From: Apostichopus japonicus
Taxonomy: Eukaryota > Echinodermata > Holothuroidea > Aspidochirotida > Stichopodidae
Direction: 5' to 3'
NCBI RefSeq assembly: GCF_037975245.1
Contig: NC_092577.1
Coordinates: forward strand, 325,001 to 389,000
Length of the DNA: 64,000 bases
The notes under the pieces were generated by a model. The model saw only the letters and a program-made list of their open reading frames with translations, was not told the origin of the DNA and searched no databases. Position numbers and translations under genes: made by a program. Positions 36,182 through 48,073 of the stretch are shown piece by piece. The first letter of the stretch is position 1; each line of letters starts with the position of its first letter.

Positions 36182-38517
36182 CTGTAAAACAAAAACCAAA
36201 TATCGTCTATTCAGAGAAATGAATTACGTAAGATAATACTATGTCATTGCACTACATTATTTTGCCATATGTAGAACCATATGGCAAAAGACAGTAGTGC
36301 AATGGCATAGTATTATCTTACAGTCTAGGCTTGATGCATTGTAAGACCATATATCAAACGACCGTAGTGCCATTACATAGTATTATGATACAGTCTAAGT
36401 TTGAAGTAGTTTATGACCATATGGCAAACGACAGTAGTGCAATGGTATATAGTATTATCATACATTCTAAGCGTGAAACATTGTAAGACCATGGCAAAAG
36501 ACAGTAGTGCAATGGCCCAGTTTATCTAACAGTCTAAGCTTGATGCCATTGCACTACTGTCGTTTGATATATGGTTCTACAATGCATCAAGCTTAGACTG
36601 TAAGATAATGCCATTGCACTACTGTCGTTTGATATATGGTTCTACAATGCATCAAGCTTAGACTGTAAGATAATGCCATTGCACTACTGTCGTTTGATAT
36701 ATGGTTCTACAATGCATCAAGCTATAGACTGTAAGATAATACTATATATGCCATACTGTCTTTCCATGTTCTTACAATGCATCAAGCTTAGACTGTAGTT
36801 GGCACCTTCTACTGCCATCTCACTGCCTTCACTTATCAAGGGAATCGAATTTATCTTGTAACCGTTCCATTCTTTTTCTGGATTTTATAGAGATGAAAGA
36901 GCATGCGCAGACTGTAGTGCAACATAATGTGACTTATATCATGGGTTAAAACAGATGTTTATATTGACACCGCGCTAGCAGGGAATTGTCAACTTGGCAG
37001 TGTGGATGCGAAGCAAAGTTTGTTAAATGTTTTCTCATACATACATGTAATACAGGGACCCGACTCGAAACACGAAATACACTGATAAAACACAAGTCGA
37101 CCGTATAATGAAGTTGCACCTATATGCTAAGAGGGGTAACTATGACAACTTACAGTGTGGATAGTTCAGTGTGAAGCGCACAGGTTTATTGGTTTAATGT
37201 TTAACCAGGGAGTTATTATCCATAACAACTCCCTGGTTTAACTAATACAAAACATTGACAATATCAACCGGTGTACCAGCTCACCTGGTAGAACTCGTAG
37301 GAAAGCGTCTTTGAGTTTTATCGGTGCAGGAACCTCCGCCAACATACCCTGGTCCATTTGACCAACTGCATAACCTTGTATTTCTGAGATATTTCGATAG
37401 TCAAGCAGCCGCGCACATTCCGAAATTTGAGGCATCGGCAACTGGATCTCATGGCGACAGTGCTTTCGAATGGCTTCCGCAGGGGTCAACCACTGAAAAG
37501 TACAAAATATGTTACCTGAGTAAATATGAAACTGGAAAAGCCTTTACATCTTGGCATATGCAGCTTCATATATAGACGGGAGTCTGTCAGTGTTATCGAT
37601 ATTAACGGACTGATACATGCATTAACGTCACATACAATAGTACTATAGAGGGGCTTTATCAGACACATGGTTTGACACATGTGTACCTTATGTTCTTCAT
37701 ATACTTTTAAATGTTGAAGCAGATGTCTGCTCTTGTGTGACGCTGCGCCCTGAATTTCCTCTTTTCATAATCTTTGGCTTACCTGTAAATCGATCATTTC
37801 TTTTTGATCTACTTCTGCGTAGGGTTCTTTCTCCAATGAACAGATATAAAATATGGTATCATATCTTCTGCTTGTAATTGGTGGCGTTAGAACAGTGCTT
37901 AATTCAAAGAGTGACCATATATTAGGATAGACATCGAGGTACATGCACATTTCCAGAAACTGATAAGCGTCGTCATGGACTCGTCTTCTCCATTCGTTAT
38001 CGTATGCTCTCACATTCATGGAATCACAGTAGCTTGTGGAAGGTACAAATTGTTTGTTCTTCATTCGAGAGATACTGTACTTTACGTCCGCCTCGTTTAC
38101 TGCCAGGAGAATACCACTCTCCTCGAAAGTTTCCCTGATGGCACAAATTCGAAAAGCCACGTCGTTTGGTAAAAGCCCCTCATCCCTCTGAGCAGCAATT
38201 GGTCCAGCTCTTGGTTTACCTTTCATGTGGCTCCATCCAAAATCATCACCTCTCCAGATGCCAAGTCTGCTGAAGAGTTGGAACCACTTTGGACTAAAGT
38301 CTGCAGGGTCAACCACTCCACCAGGAAAGACACTTGCCCCCGCAAAAGACCGACTCTGAGAGTCTCTCTGCAGCAATAGTATACGATAATCAAACGTTGC
38401 TGTTCGGGGACTGATGCAGGGCGTATCGTTTTTCGATGCGATTACTAGGGTTGCGGCCTCCCGCCATGGTCGATTCAGGGACTGCTTAGTGGTGTCACTC
38501 TTAACAACGTCAGACAT
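35976..38517 (-). CDS. NUDT19: NUDT19-like CoA/acyl-CoA diphosphohydrolase, copy 3 (3 exons)
   Basis: Third paralogue. Exons are 38517-37783, 37492-37285 and 36181-35976, giving 382 residues. Key marks: WREAATLVIASKND, ASVFPGGVVDPADFSPKWFQ and IRETFEESGILL, so the Nudix catalytic core is intact. Exon 2 has MPQISECARLLDYRN in place of the PPQ of the other copies. Exon 3 is too short to stand out as an open frame, but it splices in phase to give GDDCYPGEVKYLQ and ends DWLDEAKL, TAG. The C-terminal tripeptide AKL fits the PTS1 peroxisomal import signal ([SAC]-[KRH]-[LM]), matching the known peroxisomal site of NUDT19. An upstream in-frame GTG at 38550 is not a start; the ATG at 38517 is used. 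This copy is probably closest to the ancestral function. Confidence 0.88.
36227..36790. repeat. Opposed tandem arrays forming a large inverted repeat
   Basis: Four units of about 70 bp, marked by ACAGTAGTGCAATGG-like starts at 36291, 36361, 36431 and 36501, are followed by three 65-bp units in the opposite orientation (GCCATTGCACTACTG at 36545, 36610 and 36675). The two families are reverse complements, so the whole intron-2 segment of NUDT19 copy 3 can fold back on itself. The pair GTAAGATAATACTATG at 36227 and its complement near 36320 form an additional outer stem. Confidence 0.9.
37203..37238. repeat. 12-bp hairpin in NUDT19 copy 3 intron 2
   Basis: AACCAGGGAGTT at 37203 pairs with AACTCCCTGGTT at 37227-37238 across a 12-base loop. 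Confidence 0.8.
37285..37492 (-). CDS. NUDT19: NUDT19 copy 3, coding exon 2
   Basis: 208 nt, from acceptor TTTTCAG/TGG to donor TACCAG/GTGAGC. Encodes WLTPAEAIRKHC through RVLPG. Confidence 0.88.
37783..38517 (-). CDS. NUDT19: NUDT19 copy 3, coding exon 1
   Basis: 245 residues from MSDVVKSD to EMIDLQ. The donor ttACAG/GTAAGC leaves phase 0. Confidence 0.87.
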
Positions 38518-39424
38518 CGTTATAGTAGAGAGTGTAGTTGGTTCACACACTAATGCTTTTATTATTGGTTTTGTGGTATTATTGTTGCACTATTTGAGTT
38601 GATATAAAACGATTTACTAATACTGCAAACACGACAAGGTTAATCACATTATCACAGAACAGGCTTGTTACCTTATCATGCATTGTGTGTCTTTGACGGT
38701 CTACTAGAAATAAAATACACCGCTTTTGTGATTCTAAAGGTCATTTTGCAGGTTGCAACACTTCGTTACGGTTTGACGGCGTCGAAGGTAAACACTGTTT
38801 ACCAAACGCACTTTGAATTATCTACAGACACTAATCTGGTTAGTATTACAAAGCTAGATTCATTCTCGGGAGATACTCTTCTTACGTGTAGAGATTTGTA
38901 TTAGGGTCTGAAGTTCACACTGTATATTTTTTCACTACGAAATGTTTGGAATCGGTTTCAACTTGTACTCTATAAGAACCATTTAAAAGGCACAATGGAG
39001 ATATCTTTAATTTTTTTTTCCGTCAATTTATTGGAGTGTGTAGGGGTCCGAGTTGTCTTAAGGGTGTGTGAATGTAACAAGTGAACAACCACTGACCATG
39101 GTGTAGTCATTAAGTTGAATATTAGATGCAAACATTGAAGACAAACTAGTTTTATCAATGGTCTGACTTATGTTATTACACATATTACATTCAGGTTCAC
39201 TTTTGGTACAAACGATTGTAATTCCTCTTGCGACATCTCAAAACTGGTTGGCAGGAAGTCATCAATTTCACCCGAATGTTAAGAACATGTTACCCTTTCA
39301 TCAAGTCAAAAATAATAACTCCATTCAACTATCCCTTCAACTATCGCATCCTCTCTTTTGTTTTACCAGACAAAATTCATGTTGACTTTACATCCACTTT
39401 TCGGAGAGTGACCTACAAATTGTT
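38518..39424. other. Divergent intergenic region
   Basis: Lies between the minus-strand NUDT19 copy 3 and the plus-strand gene at 39425, so promoters for both should be here. No TATA box or other element is clear enough to call. Confidence 0.4.
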
Positions 39425-39816
39425 ATGAATCCCAGAGCACCTCATCTGGATGAAGAGCATGAACCAACGACTTTGGACTGTTTGAAAGTTTTCTATGATA
39501 AATGCTGCCGTGATTATGCAGAACTTACAGAATCAGAACTACTACGGCTTGCAGCAAGTTTGTTGATTGGCGCGGCTACATTTCCAGTGTGTCTTGGTGT
39601 CTTCCAAAAGTTGGTCTTCACTCCGCTGAAGATATCAAACGTATCTTTTGGAAGCGACATGTTGGGGATGTGTGTTGTAGCAGTAAGTGGTATCACTGCT
39701 ACACATTTCACCTCCAGAGTTTGGGAGTTTTTGACAGGCAAGAAGTTTCATATATTGTTCGAATATGCCATTTTAAATCCCCAATATGTATTACTCTTGA
39801 CGGTCTACATATTCAG
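39425..39816 (+). CDS. Unrecognised gene, probable first coding exon
   Basis: 130 codons from the ATG at 39425. A candidate donor is ATTCAG/GTACTA at 39816; GTAAGT after GCA near 39682 is an alternative. Neither joins exon 2 in the needed phase. Confidence 0.5.
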
Positions 39817-42800
39817 GTACTATTGTGTAGTAAATCATCACACAATCACTAGGAAGTAATTATTTGCCAACAGTTTGACTACTGCACAGAGAGCAAATGA
39901 AAAATTAACAAGTTAATGTTTGCACCAAAAGTGGACTTAGGGCAAATAGGTGTGATGTCACATATGCACACAAAAAAGTGGAAAATAGGAAAAACAGAAC
40001 GTTTTGCTGTCAGTATGCAACTATGACATCACACCTGTTTGCTTTAATGTCACGAATTGTACAAACAAGCAGTTTTACTTATTGTACGGAGGACGTCATA
40101 TGGGAATTGGACCAAAATACCAGAATGGTCCCTAATTAGTCAAAATAAATTTTCCTCAGGATTATTCTTTTAAGGGCTTAAGCCCATGTCCGATCACCTA
40201 ATAAACGTTATCATGAATGAGAACAATTAACATATATGCTGCTAAGAGGAGGTCTTGTAAAAGATCAGTTTTGTTGACAAAACTAACTGCATGATAACCC
40301 TTCGGCATTTGATCCAGTAAATTCCACAGTGACCTTTCTTTCTTACTTCTTTAGAAGAAAGTATTCCACGAGACGGAAATAGTCCCGAAGAAGCAGTGAT
40401 TGTGGGTGGCGTATCACTTGCAGTCTTTCTGGCATTGAGGGGAAAGATTAGATCTGTACTTCCAAGCAATGTACTCCATCCAGGTAATATACAGTTTTTT
40501 GGTTTTTTTTTGCGTAGAAGCCTTGTATTTCCTATTAAATATTCAGCCCGATGTCCTATATGATCGTCTACATAGAAGCCTCCCCCAACTCACGGAGCAT
40601 TTCAGGGACTAAATGTCTAATGAAATCTTCAGAAGCGTGACCAAAACGCAAGGGCGGCGGAACCGGGGGGGGGCACAGGGGGCACGTGCCCCCCCACTTT
40701 TCCTCAGGTTAAAAATGTGCCCTTTTTCTACATAAAAATTTCTAAATAAAAAAAGAGTTTACAAAGCGAAACCCACGTCGAATGAAATATTTCGGGAAGT
40801 TTTAAATGTTTACTACCACAGGCGTAGGAGCCCAATTTGATTTGGGGGGCTGTAACGACTTGCCCGAAAATATTACCAAAATTTTTCGCGCGCTACGCGC
40901 GCGTTCAACATGTTAATGTGCATACCATATAGGCATACGTTGGTTATTACATCGCATGCCAATATCATTTGCCGTGTTATAACCCTTCCAAATTGGTTAT
41001 AATTATTGGGCAAGTCGTTACCATAGTAATGATCATAATAATATCAGTTTAACCATTGAAAAACACATAGAAAATTATTCTTCTTTCAGTATTTTGACAT
41101 ATTTCATTTGCTTTCATGCATGTATCGATCGCGTGTGCAGAGACTTGGACTTTATAATGATTTCACCTCATTTTGTCTTTTTCCTTGTTTCCCAATTTGC
41201 ACATTAGATATTGCAGTGCTAGTATGCATTGTTTCCTTGAGGGGGGGGGGGGGTGTTGGCGTTGATGGAGTGATGTGTATACGCAAATAAGATAATACAA
41301 TAAGAGTTATAAAGGGTACTAAATATCAGGCTACATCAGTGCAATCGAATTTCTGCAAAGTGCCCTTTGACGTCGGTGCCCCCCCAGATTAAAAGTGCTT
41401 CCGCCGCCCTTGCCAAAACGTTTCGTTTCTGCTCTGAACAATTGGGTTTGATAGAATGAAGAACGAAGCTGAAAAGGATAAAAGTCTTACTACGATTCTT
41501 CAATTCTTGTTAATAAAGAACAAATCACGCAAATTTATGTTTTCTTATAAGTTTTTAGACAAACAAAGTTATAACAAATATCATGTTTTTGTTACTAATA
41601 AGAGAGAAACAGAAACTTGACAATGAAATCTAACTAGTCGAAACTGTCCGGTCAGAGAGCTGTGGTCAGTAGGTTAGAGATAATGACTGTGTGGGAGGTC
41701 TGGGACCTACATTATAGAGAAAAACAACACCGGGTAAATTGTACAGTCTTTTGTGCCCAGCCCCACCACATCTTAACTTTTCCATACTTTGACGGTACCT
41801 GAACGTGGTAAGAACAATGTTATACCACGCAGCAGGGCACCGAAGAAGTGCGAGATAAACGCGATGGTTGTTAGTTTTGAAAGTTTGAAAATAATATTCA
41901 ATAAGAATATTTTGCTTCAATATTATTTTCAGGTGCCTTCGCAAAGGAGAGTCTACCAGCCTCTGATAATTATGCCACAAGCTCCCAAAGATCAAAATTG
42001 ATTAAGTTCGGTAAGCGATATGGTTGTCATTCTTGTGGAGCCAGGTTCACCGTGCAAGACTTCATTGCTGACCACCAACCTCCTTTAGCGGTAAGAACCT
42101 TGGCGGAATATAAATAAACAGGGTGATCCCAAACGCCGAAGAAGCAAATGTTGAGCGGCACTGTGGATGATCTTCGTTATGATAAAACCAATTTAAGAAC
42201 TAAAAAAGCTTTAAAAAATACCACTCTGCTGTGCTTGGCCCAAGGTAATATAGACGCACGCTGTAATGCTACTCTGTTTATATCCAGCATATGTAAATGA
42301 ACGCACGCTGTAATATCACACTGTTGTGACTGAGCAATTGCAAAATGGACGCAATCGATGTCACTCTGCTGTGATTGGACATTTTAAAGTCGGTTATATG
42401 TACAGCTCATAACACTTGTAAATGAAATAATACGCGAGTTCTGCTCATTATTGCAACACACATAGAGCTGTGCGCTTATCCACTTTGTTCATGCAATCAT
42501 AATTCTTAGTAGTGAGTTCTAGCGGTTTCGATGGCGTCACGACAATAATAAAGGAGTACGTTAAAACTAAATTTCTTATGACTATTGAAAGATATGGAAC
42601 TTATAATCCTAACATTTTAAGGATTTGCTTAAAAGTTTGCAACTGTGTTGCTTACCTCTCGTCTGATATGCTAACATGAATATACACAATATTAAAATTT
42701 CCAACAATCTACTGTTAATCATATGCAACAATACCACAAAAAAACCTTGCTTCTCTGCTGGTAGCTTAGATCATGTGCAGATCATCCTGATACTAAACCT

Positions 42801-43218
42801 GACATCGTCACGTGATCATAGTTCCTATGTGAGGAGGGAGCTGAGGCTAAGAGTTTATTATCCCAATCAAATAATGTTTGGCTTTTGGATGAATTATTAT
42901 TTTTCATAGGACTATCTTTTGTTATTGTTTCTGCAGGTCATGAGACGAAAACGTTCATCGATGTTGCACATTTTTAAAGAATTTTCTCGGTTATTTAAAA
43001 GAAAGAAAAATATGACGTTAGAGACGCCGCAACGTTTCTACCCACAATGCACTAGGTGTTCGGTGAAACAACTATCGTACCTGAGTGCGGTCAGCAGAGG
43101 TTTGAGAGCACCAAGTCCTGTTGTCAATCACTTCACATCGTTACGACTCTGCCATATATTTCTGCCATTCCCATTGTTGGTTGTGTCTGCATATAGATTC
43201 TGTGCAGTCAGAGAGTAG
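39425..43218 (+). CDS. Unrecognised multi-exon gene with membrane segments and a Cys-rich tail
   Basis: Likely coding exons are 39425-39816, 40355-40483, 41933-42090 and 42937-43218. Exon 1 begins MNPRAPHLDEEHEPTTLDCL and has two hydrophobic stretches (LLRLAASLLIGAATFPVCLG and MLGMCVVAVSGITATHF). Exon 2 gives VIVGGVSLAVFLALRGKIRS. Exon 3 gives FGKRYGCHSCGARFTVQDFI then ADHQPP. Exon 4 gives RFYPQCTRCSVKQ and a hydrophobic end, LCHIFLPFPLLVVS, before TAG. Exons 2-3 and 3-4 join in phase at consensus sites (CATCCAG/GTAATA, TTTTCAG/GTGCC, TTAGCG/GTAAGA, TTCTGCAG/GTCATG). The exon 1-2 join is not in phase with the donor at 39816, so a small exon is missing or the donor differs. The C-x-x-C pairs could bind zinc. 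I cannot name the family. Confidence 0.6.
40355..40483 (+). CDS. Unrecognised gene, probable internal exon
   Basis: Acceptor CTTCTTTAG. Open in one frame only (SIPRDGNSPEEAVIVGGVSL and on). Ends HP in phase 1 at CATCCAG/GTAATA. Confidence 0.55.
40649..41412. mobile_element. Non-autonomous hAT-type element, 764 bp
   Basis: Perfect 14-bp terminal inverted repeats, CAAGGGCGGCGGAA and TTCCGCCGCCCTTG, are flanked by an exact 8-bp target duplication, CCAAAACG, at 40641-40648 and 41413-41420. These are hAT superfamily marks. No transposase is encoded. G and C homopolymers lie just inside the left end. It sits in the intron between the second and third recognised exons of the gene at 39425, in an apparently spliceable position. 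Confidence 0.88.
41933..42090 (+). CDS. Unrecognised gene, exon with CHSC motif
   Basis: Acceptor TATTTTCAG and donor GCG/GTAAGA. Encodes GAFAKESLPASDNYATSSQR, then KFGKRYGCHSCGARF and DFIADHQPPLA. In phase with both neighbours. Confidence 0.62.
42937..43218 (+). CDS. Unrecognised gene, last coding exon
   Basis: Acceptor TTTCTGCAG, 94 codons including the TAG stop at 43216-43218. Contains FYPQCTRCS and a hydrophobic segment near the end. Confidence 0.6.
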   Translation, partial: VMRRKRSSMLHIFKEFSRLFKRKKNMTLETPQRFYPQCTRCSVKQLSYLSAVSRGLRAPSPVVNHFTSLRLCHIFLPFPLLVVSAYRFCAVRE

Positions 43219-46203
43219 GTGAATGCAGTAACGTAGAATGACGATAGCGCATTGTCTTTCAATTAGGATGAAGATTTTGATCCTCTCACTCGTACTATTT
43301 CAAATACCGGTATAAATCAATGACATGATAATTATTTAAAAGGTGTAAATAAAAATGTTCAGAGCAGACATAAGCAACGATAAGTTATCTGATCATATCT
43401 TAGTTGATTGTCTATTACATCAATATTTCATTGTGTGCATGCATGGCTGTTCATCAATGTCTACTTAAACCAGTCATGTACCTAGAATATAGTGGCACCT
43501 GGGCCGGATCCTTTCCTTTGTCGCCCCATGCATGGGATGCCGTCCTGGTTGAGGGTCTAAGGGGATAGGTATTTGTGTTTATGTAAGGTGGCTTAGATGC
43601 AAAATGGTGCTCTCTTTGGCAATGCTTTGAACTGATTATATGTGTAGGAATTCTCATTCTTTAGTGAATGTTTCTTAAGTTTTGCTAGTGATTATTCAAA
43701 ATAATCATTTTTATGGCACCCACTGACTGGTTACCGGGAGGTACCAACTCCGCAACACCCCCCCCCCCCTTAAGCCCCGCCCACCCAGCTACTTAGAATG
43801 CCACTGACTTAATCCCTTGTTAATCTTCATGTACAGACATGGTACAAGTTGTCACTGCTGTTTAGTGTCGAAGTTATAACAAATATTATATTAACATTTA
43901 AATAAGCTTTTACCAAAGAGGTTCATGGATTTCAAAATGGGAACTAGAAATTCTGTGATTCAGTAGAATGAAGTTCATCACGTGCATTACAATGTTTGAC
44001 AGTTAATATTCTTTACGTTAGTATAGACAAAGAAATATCCACACCACTTTAATTAGTAATACTCGTGTTATAATTTTTTTTTCTTTGTAGGATTGATGGT
44101 TTTTCAATGCCACTGTCAACTGTGAATCGAAAGTGCAGTGTCATTAACATGGACTTTTCACAGTGCGGAAACATTGTTGGTTATCAAAATTGGGCTCCTA
44201 CGCCTATGCTAATTGTAAAAAGTCAAACATATTGATTTTACTGATCATGAGTGTTTTGAATGAAACAACAGTGGTGAAATACGTACTCTATGCTGAAATA
44301 ATCATAACATCTACTTAGTTAACACTGAAAACAAACTATCAGATACAATCGTTATTGTTAACATTAAAGGGAGCACCAAGGACTCAGGAAAGAGATCGGT
44401 TCGTGTGCACCATCGGCGTCTCTACCACCGACCGCGAGAAATAATGCGGTCTGTAATTGAGCTGTTGTTGTAGAAGATAACCATGCTATTCCCCTCAAAA
44501 TGGCCTCAACCTAGCCTACACAAGAAGTCCGACTCCACTGCAACATCAGCACCCCACCCCAACCCGCTTTAACAGTATGCCATAGCGATCCCTTAATTCC
44601 CTATAGGTTTACCTATGTTAACTCCAGACTCGTGTGACAATGCTTCCAATCTGCACTAATTTACAGTATTATATAATATGAAGAGTATGAATAGAGAATG
44701 AAACACTCGCACACAACCGGGTTTTTAAAGGGTCCACTCCTACATAGTTCAGCTTTCTAATCAAGATGTAAACTTTGTATTATAAAATTTTAAAGTGAAA
44801 CTTTTTTGTTGTGTGATTGATCAAACGTTTGCCTTTTTATGTCAAACAGTTATGACCTATTTCCGAAATCTCGAGAATAACATGTTCTAGTTGGACGGAT
44901 AATGTGTTCGCACTCTTGTCCTGGAAATTAATGAATGAATGATCCAGCAATGTCGTGGAGCACATCTCTAGTTGAAAATGTGAGGGTTAACACACTCATT
45001 CCCCTCACTTTCAATGAGTGAGGGGGGGGGGTAAGGGGAAGCAGTTGGTTGCACTGTCCATGATCCTTGTTAATACGGTCTATGCTATGATTGACCTTTC
45101 TGTAAATGTACGACTGGTACCAATATGTATCATGCACTAAACTTAGACGTCACTGTAAATTAATATATTACTTCATCCGTGTAAAAGTAAATGACGTAAT
45201 AACTGGGAAGGCCTACCTGACACCCGTTGTGGAACATATAGGGCCTCAGGGTAAAATAGAGAATGCATCAACCTACAAATACTGACGGCATACCAGTCGG
45301 CTCTTGGGAGTCACGAAGTTAATAACACGTATACATCACATATCGCTTTTCCGCTTGATGAGACCACTAGACGAGTGGTGCAGCTCTAAATGCACAGTGC
45401 TATTGAAGAAGCTAAACACTCAAACATCATGTCATTCCAACGAGACGTAACAATCAACAACGAACAAATGTAAGCCTCCTTGGAATGTCTCCACACATAC
45501 ACATTGAGTGATAACTGATTATCGTGAAACTCTGTTCAGATTTCACAGCTCGATGCCAGTCGCTAAAATATGCGTGGCTGCAAACTCAACATGGTAATCA
45601 AAACGACTGCAGACTTGCTTAAGATCCTTCACAAAGCGAAAAGATGAAGTGTTAAGTATATGATAACTGCGGTAGCATGTTACGCACATGTCTGCTTGTA
45701 AACCAGACTGCTGCTTCTTTTAAAGGTATTCGGACACATATGAACAACATTGTCATTATCACTGTACTAGGCTTTCGAAATCATGAAAATAGCTGCAACT
45801 CCCATCCAAATCCATTTAAGATTGACCATTTTACAAGTCATTTCTTAATTCTACTTTTATTATTGAATAAGCATTAGCGAATTAGGCGCATTGGTGATGT
45901 AAAGGGAGTGACTGCCTAATTTTCTGTTATGTTTTTTCTTTGCTTTTACAACCTTCATTTCAAGGACACTGAACACAGGTTTATGGCCTAATGCGACTGT
46001 TTGGAATATTGCATTGTCTTCTTTGAAAAGAGGAACATCACATGAGTCAAATCTTATAAGTGGGCTCGTAATGGGGTTCACTTATTACGGGCTAAAATAA
46101 GAAATGTTGATGAGTGCAATACTTAACGTCATACTCGAATTCCATTCCTACATACGTGCCTAGAATTTGGAGGTTGCACACAAATGACTAAAATGATATG
46201 AAC

Positions 46204-46275
46204 ATTTTGCTAAAACTAACTGAAATAGCGCATACTGTCCCTGAACTAACTGAAATAGCACATACTGTCCCTGAT
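46204..46275. repeat. 30-bp tandem repeat, 2 copies (unit A)
   Basis: AACTAACTGAAATAGCGCAT plus ACTGTCCCTG occurs twice. The paralogous site in unit B has seven copies. Confidence 0.9.
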
Positions 46276-46600
46276 GCAGGGACAGGATGAGGTTTCAATG
46301 TTGGGGAGGTGACACACAGCTTTTAGGGGAATACGAGTTGGATTTCAGAGAGCTGAACCACAAAGTACAGCTCCTGCGTATTCCGTACCACAAACTCAAT
46401 TTTCTGAACGTTTTCAACAAATTGGCATTTTTTAATGACATTCTTTTCAACTACAGTGTTGATTTTAATCCACAGAAGAGTACTTTTTACCACAAAGAGG
46501 CTCTTCTTAATGACCTGTGAGGTTTTTCAGAAAACATATGAATGTAGTTCGCTATGTACACCTTATGTTTGTAAACCTACATAATTCAAAACTTTAATTA

Positions 46601-46769
46601 GGGGATAAATACGAGGGGAACCGGTCTTAAATTTGATTTGAGACCGATGATGACGTCATCGAGGAGGCTGAGCGGACCGAGGCGATAGCCGAGGTCCGCT
46701 GCCCTTCTCGATGACGTCATCAGAGGTCTCAAATCAAATTTAAGACCGGGTACCCTCGTTTTTATCCCC
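46601..46769. repeat. 169-bp fold-back element with paired CRE-type sites
   Basis: GGGGATAAA at 46601 pairs with TTTATCCCC ending at 46769. Inside, CCGGTCTTAAATTTGATTTG pairs with its complement on the right. Each arm carries TGATGACGTCATCGA, itself palindromic and containing the TGACGTCA octamer bound by CREB/ATF factors. The centre (GCGGACC...GGTCCGC) also pairs. Confidence 0.88.
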
Positions 46770-47859
46770 ATTCATAAATGACCCTCACAAATGTTAGAAA
46801 ACGGCATTTTTTCGCTAATTTTTGCTGATCTGTATTTAATTCTCCTTATGCCTCCCTTGATCTTTTTCCTGAATGACGTAATAGTCACCTCATGTAAAAC
46901 AGCATTTTCTTCCGACGAACATTAATAGTGAAAAAATACGAATGAAGCAGTATCGTTTGGTCTTAAATTCAGGTACTTTAATCAATTCAAACACTCAAAA
47001 ATGGATGGAAATGACAATTAAATAAGAACAAATGAACAAATTTCTAAAGATAACATTTTAAAACTTATTTTTGACCTACCAGGTCAAATTGCGCAATAAA
47101 CAGATGCTGAGTTGTGTGTGTTCTGAAAAGTCCGTAAACGCTACAACAGTTAGGCTATAGCAACGTTGCCTGTTGCTAACATTCTTTTGAGTAGAACTCG
47201 TCTATCCCTATTCGGTAGATGAACCGTTCAAATAAACGTTTACTGGGCCTGAGAATGAGCAGTTTTTGAAGAGGTTCCGAGCCCCATTGTGTGATTGTTC
47301 GACAGGTTTGGACTTGTAGTAACCGCAGTGTTATTGCGAGTCTGAAAGATCGCTAGGCCTAGTCCCTGGTCAGTCATGTCGTTACTGCTAGAATTAGTAG
47401 TAGGCCTAGTGCTTACGTTATTGCTATGCTTAGCGACAAGGTTTCTACTGTTACTAGTGTCAACATTGGACGCTTTACGCTTCGGTTCTTCGTTGAAGCA
47501 CCTTGATAAGGTTGCTGACATTGATTCTAGCTCAAAATTAAGCTCAAAATTAATCCCTAAGTCATTCATGTTACTCGAAGTATTTAGCTGGATGATTTAA
47601 GAAGTACGTACAGTTTGTATTGAGACTCGGTGTGTGTGAAAACATATACAGTACTAGTACTACTGCTGTAACTAATTGCAAGTAGGCTATATATACTGTA
47701 CAGTATTCTTTTGCAATTTGAAACATTTCTTTGCATATACTCATGGCAATGTACACCATGTCTTCATTTCTTTTAATTATGACTTCATGATTGCCACGGC
47801 AACAAGCCAGTGTTTGTCTAACATTTCGATCCTGAAGCAATTCTCCTCTCTATACACTC

Positions 47860-47890
47860 GACCAGTCTCGAATCGCATTCGAGACTGGTC
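47860..47890. repeat. 14-bp perfect hairpin
   Basis: GACCAGTCTCGAAT and ATTCGAGACTGGTC flank a CGC loop. Confidence 0.88.
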
Positions 47891-48073
47891 CAGTATACAG
47901 AAAGTTGGTTTAGGCATTTATGAATTTCTGATCAAACATGTATTTTGTCATGAAATCCATACCCTGCTAGTATCTTAGCAATGAAACTGTGGAAACAGGA
48001 GTGAGGTACTGCAATGGCTTCTGACTGGCACCCATAACAAAGAAGTGGCTATAAAGGTTGTCACTAACTATAA

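Larger units (their letters stand above)
46351..47981. other. Block present in unit A but absent from unit B
   Basis: Unit B runs directly from GGATTTCAGAG to GAAACTGTGGAAACAGG, while unit A has 1.63 kb between the equivalent sequences. It contains the 46601-46769 fold-back and a Ser/Asn/Thr-rich minus-strand open frame (47240-47569) that I do not recognise. Insertion in A or deletion in B cannot be told apart here. Confidence 0.7.

Noticed and set aside
38518-38550. Longer N-terminus for NUDT19 copy 3
   Set aside because: The upstream codon is GTG, not ATG; the same holds for 20056-20058 in copy 1.
47240-47569. Ser/Asn/Thr-rich minus-strand open frame
   Set aside because: No family match, no convincing splice sites, and it lies in a block missing from unit B.
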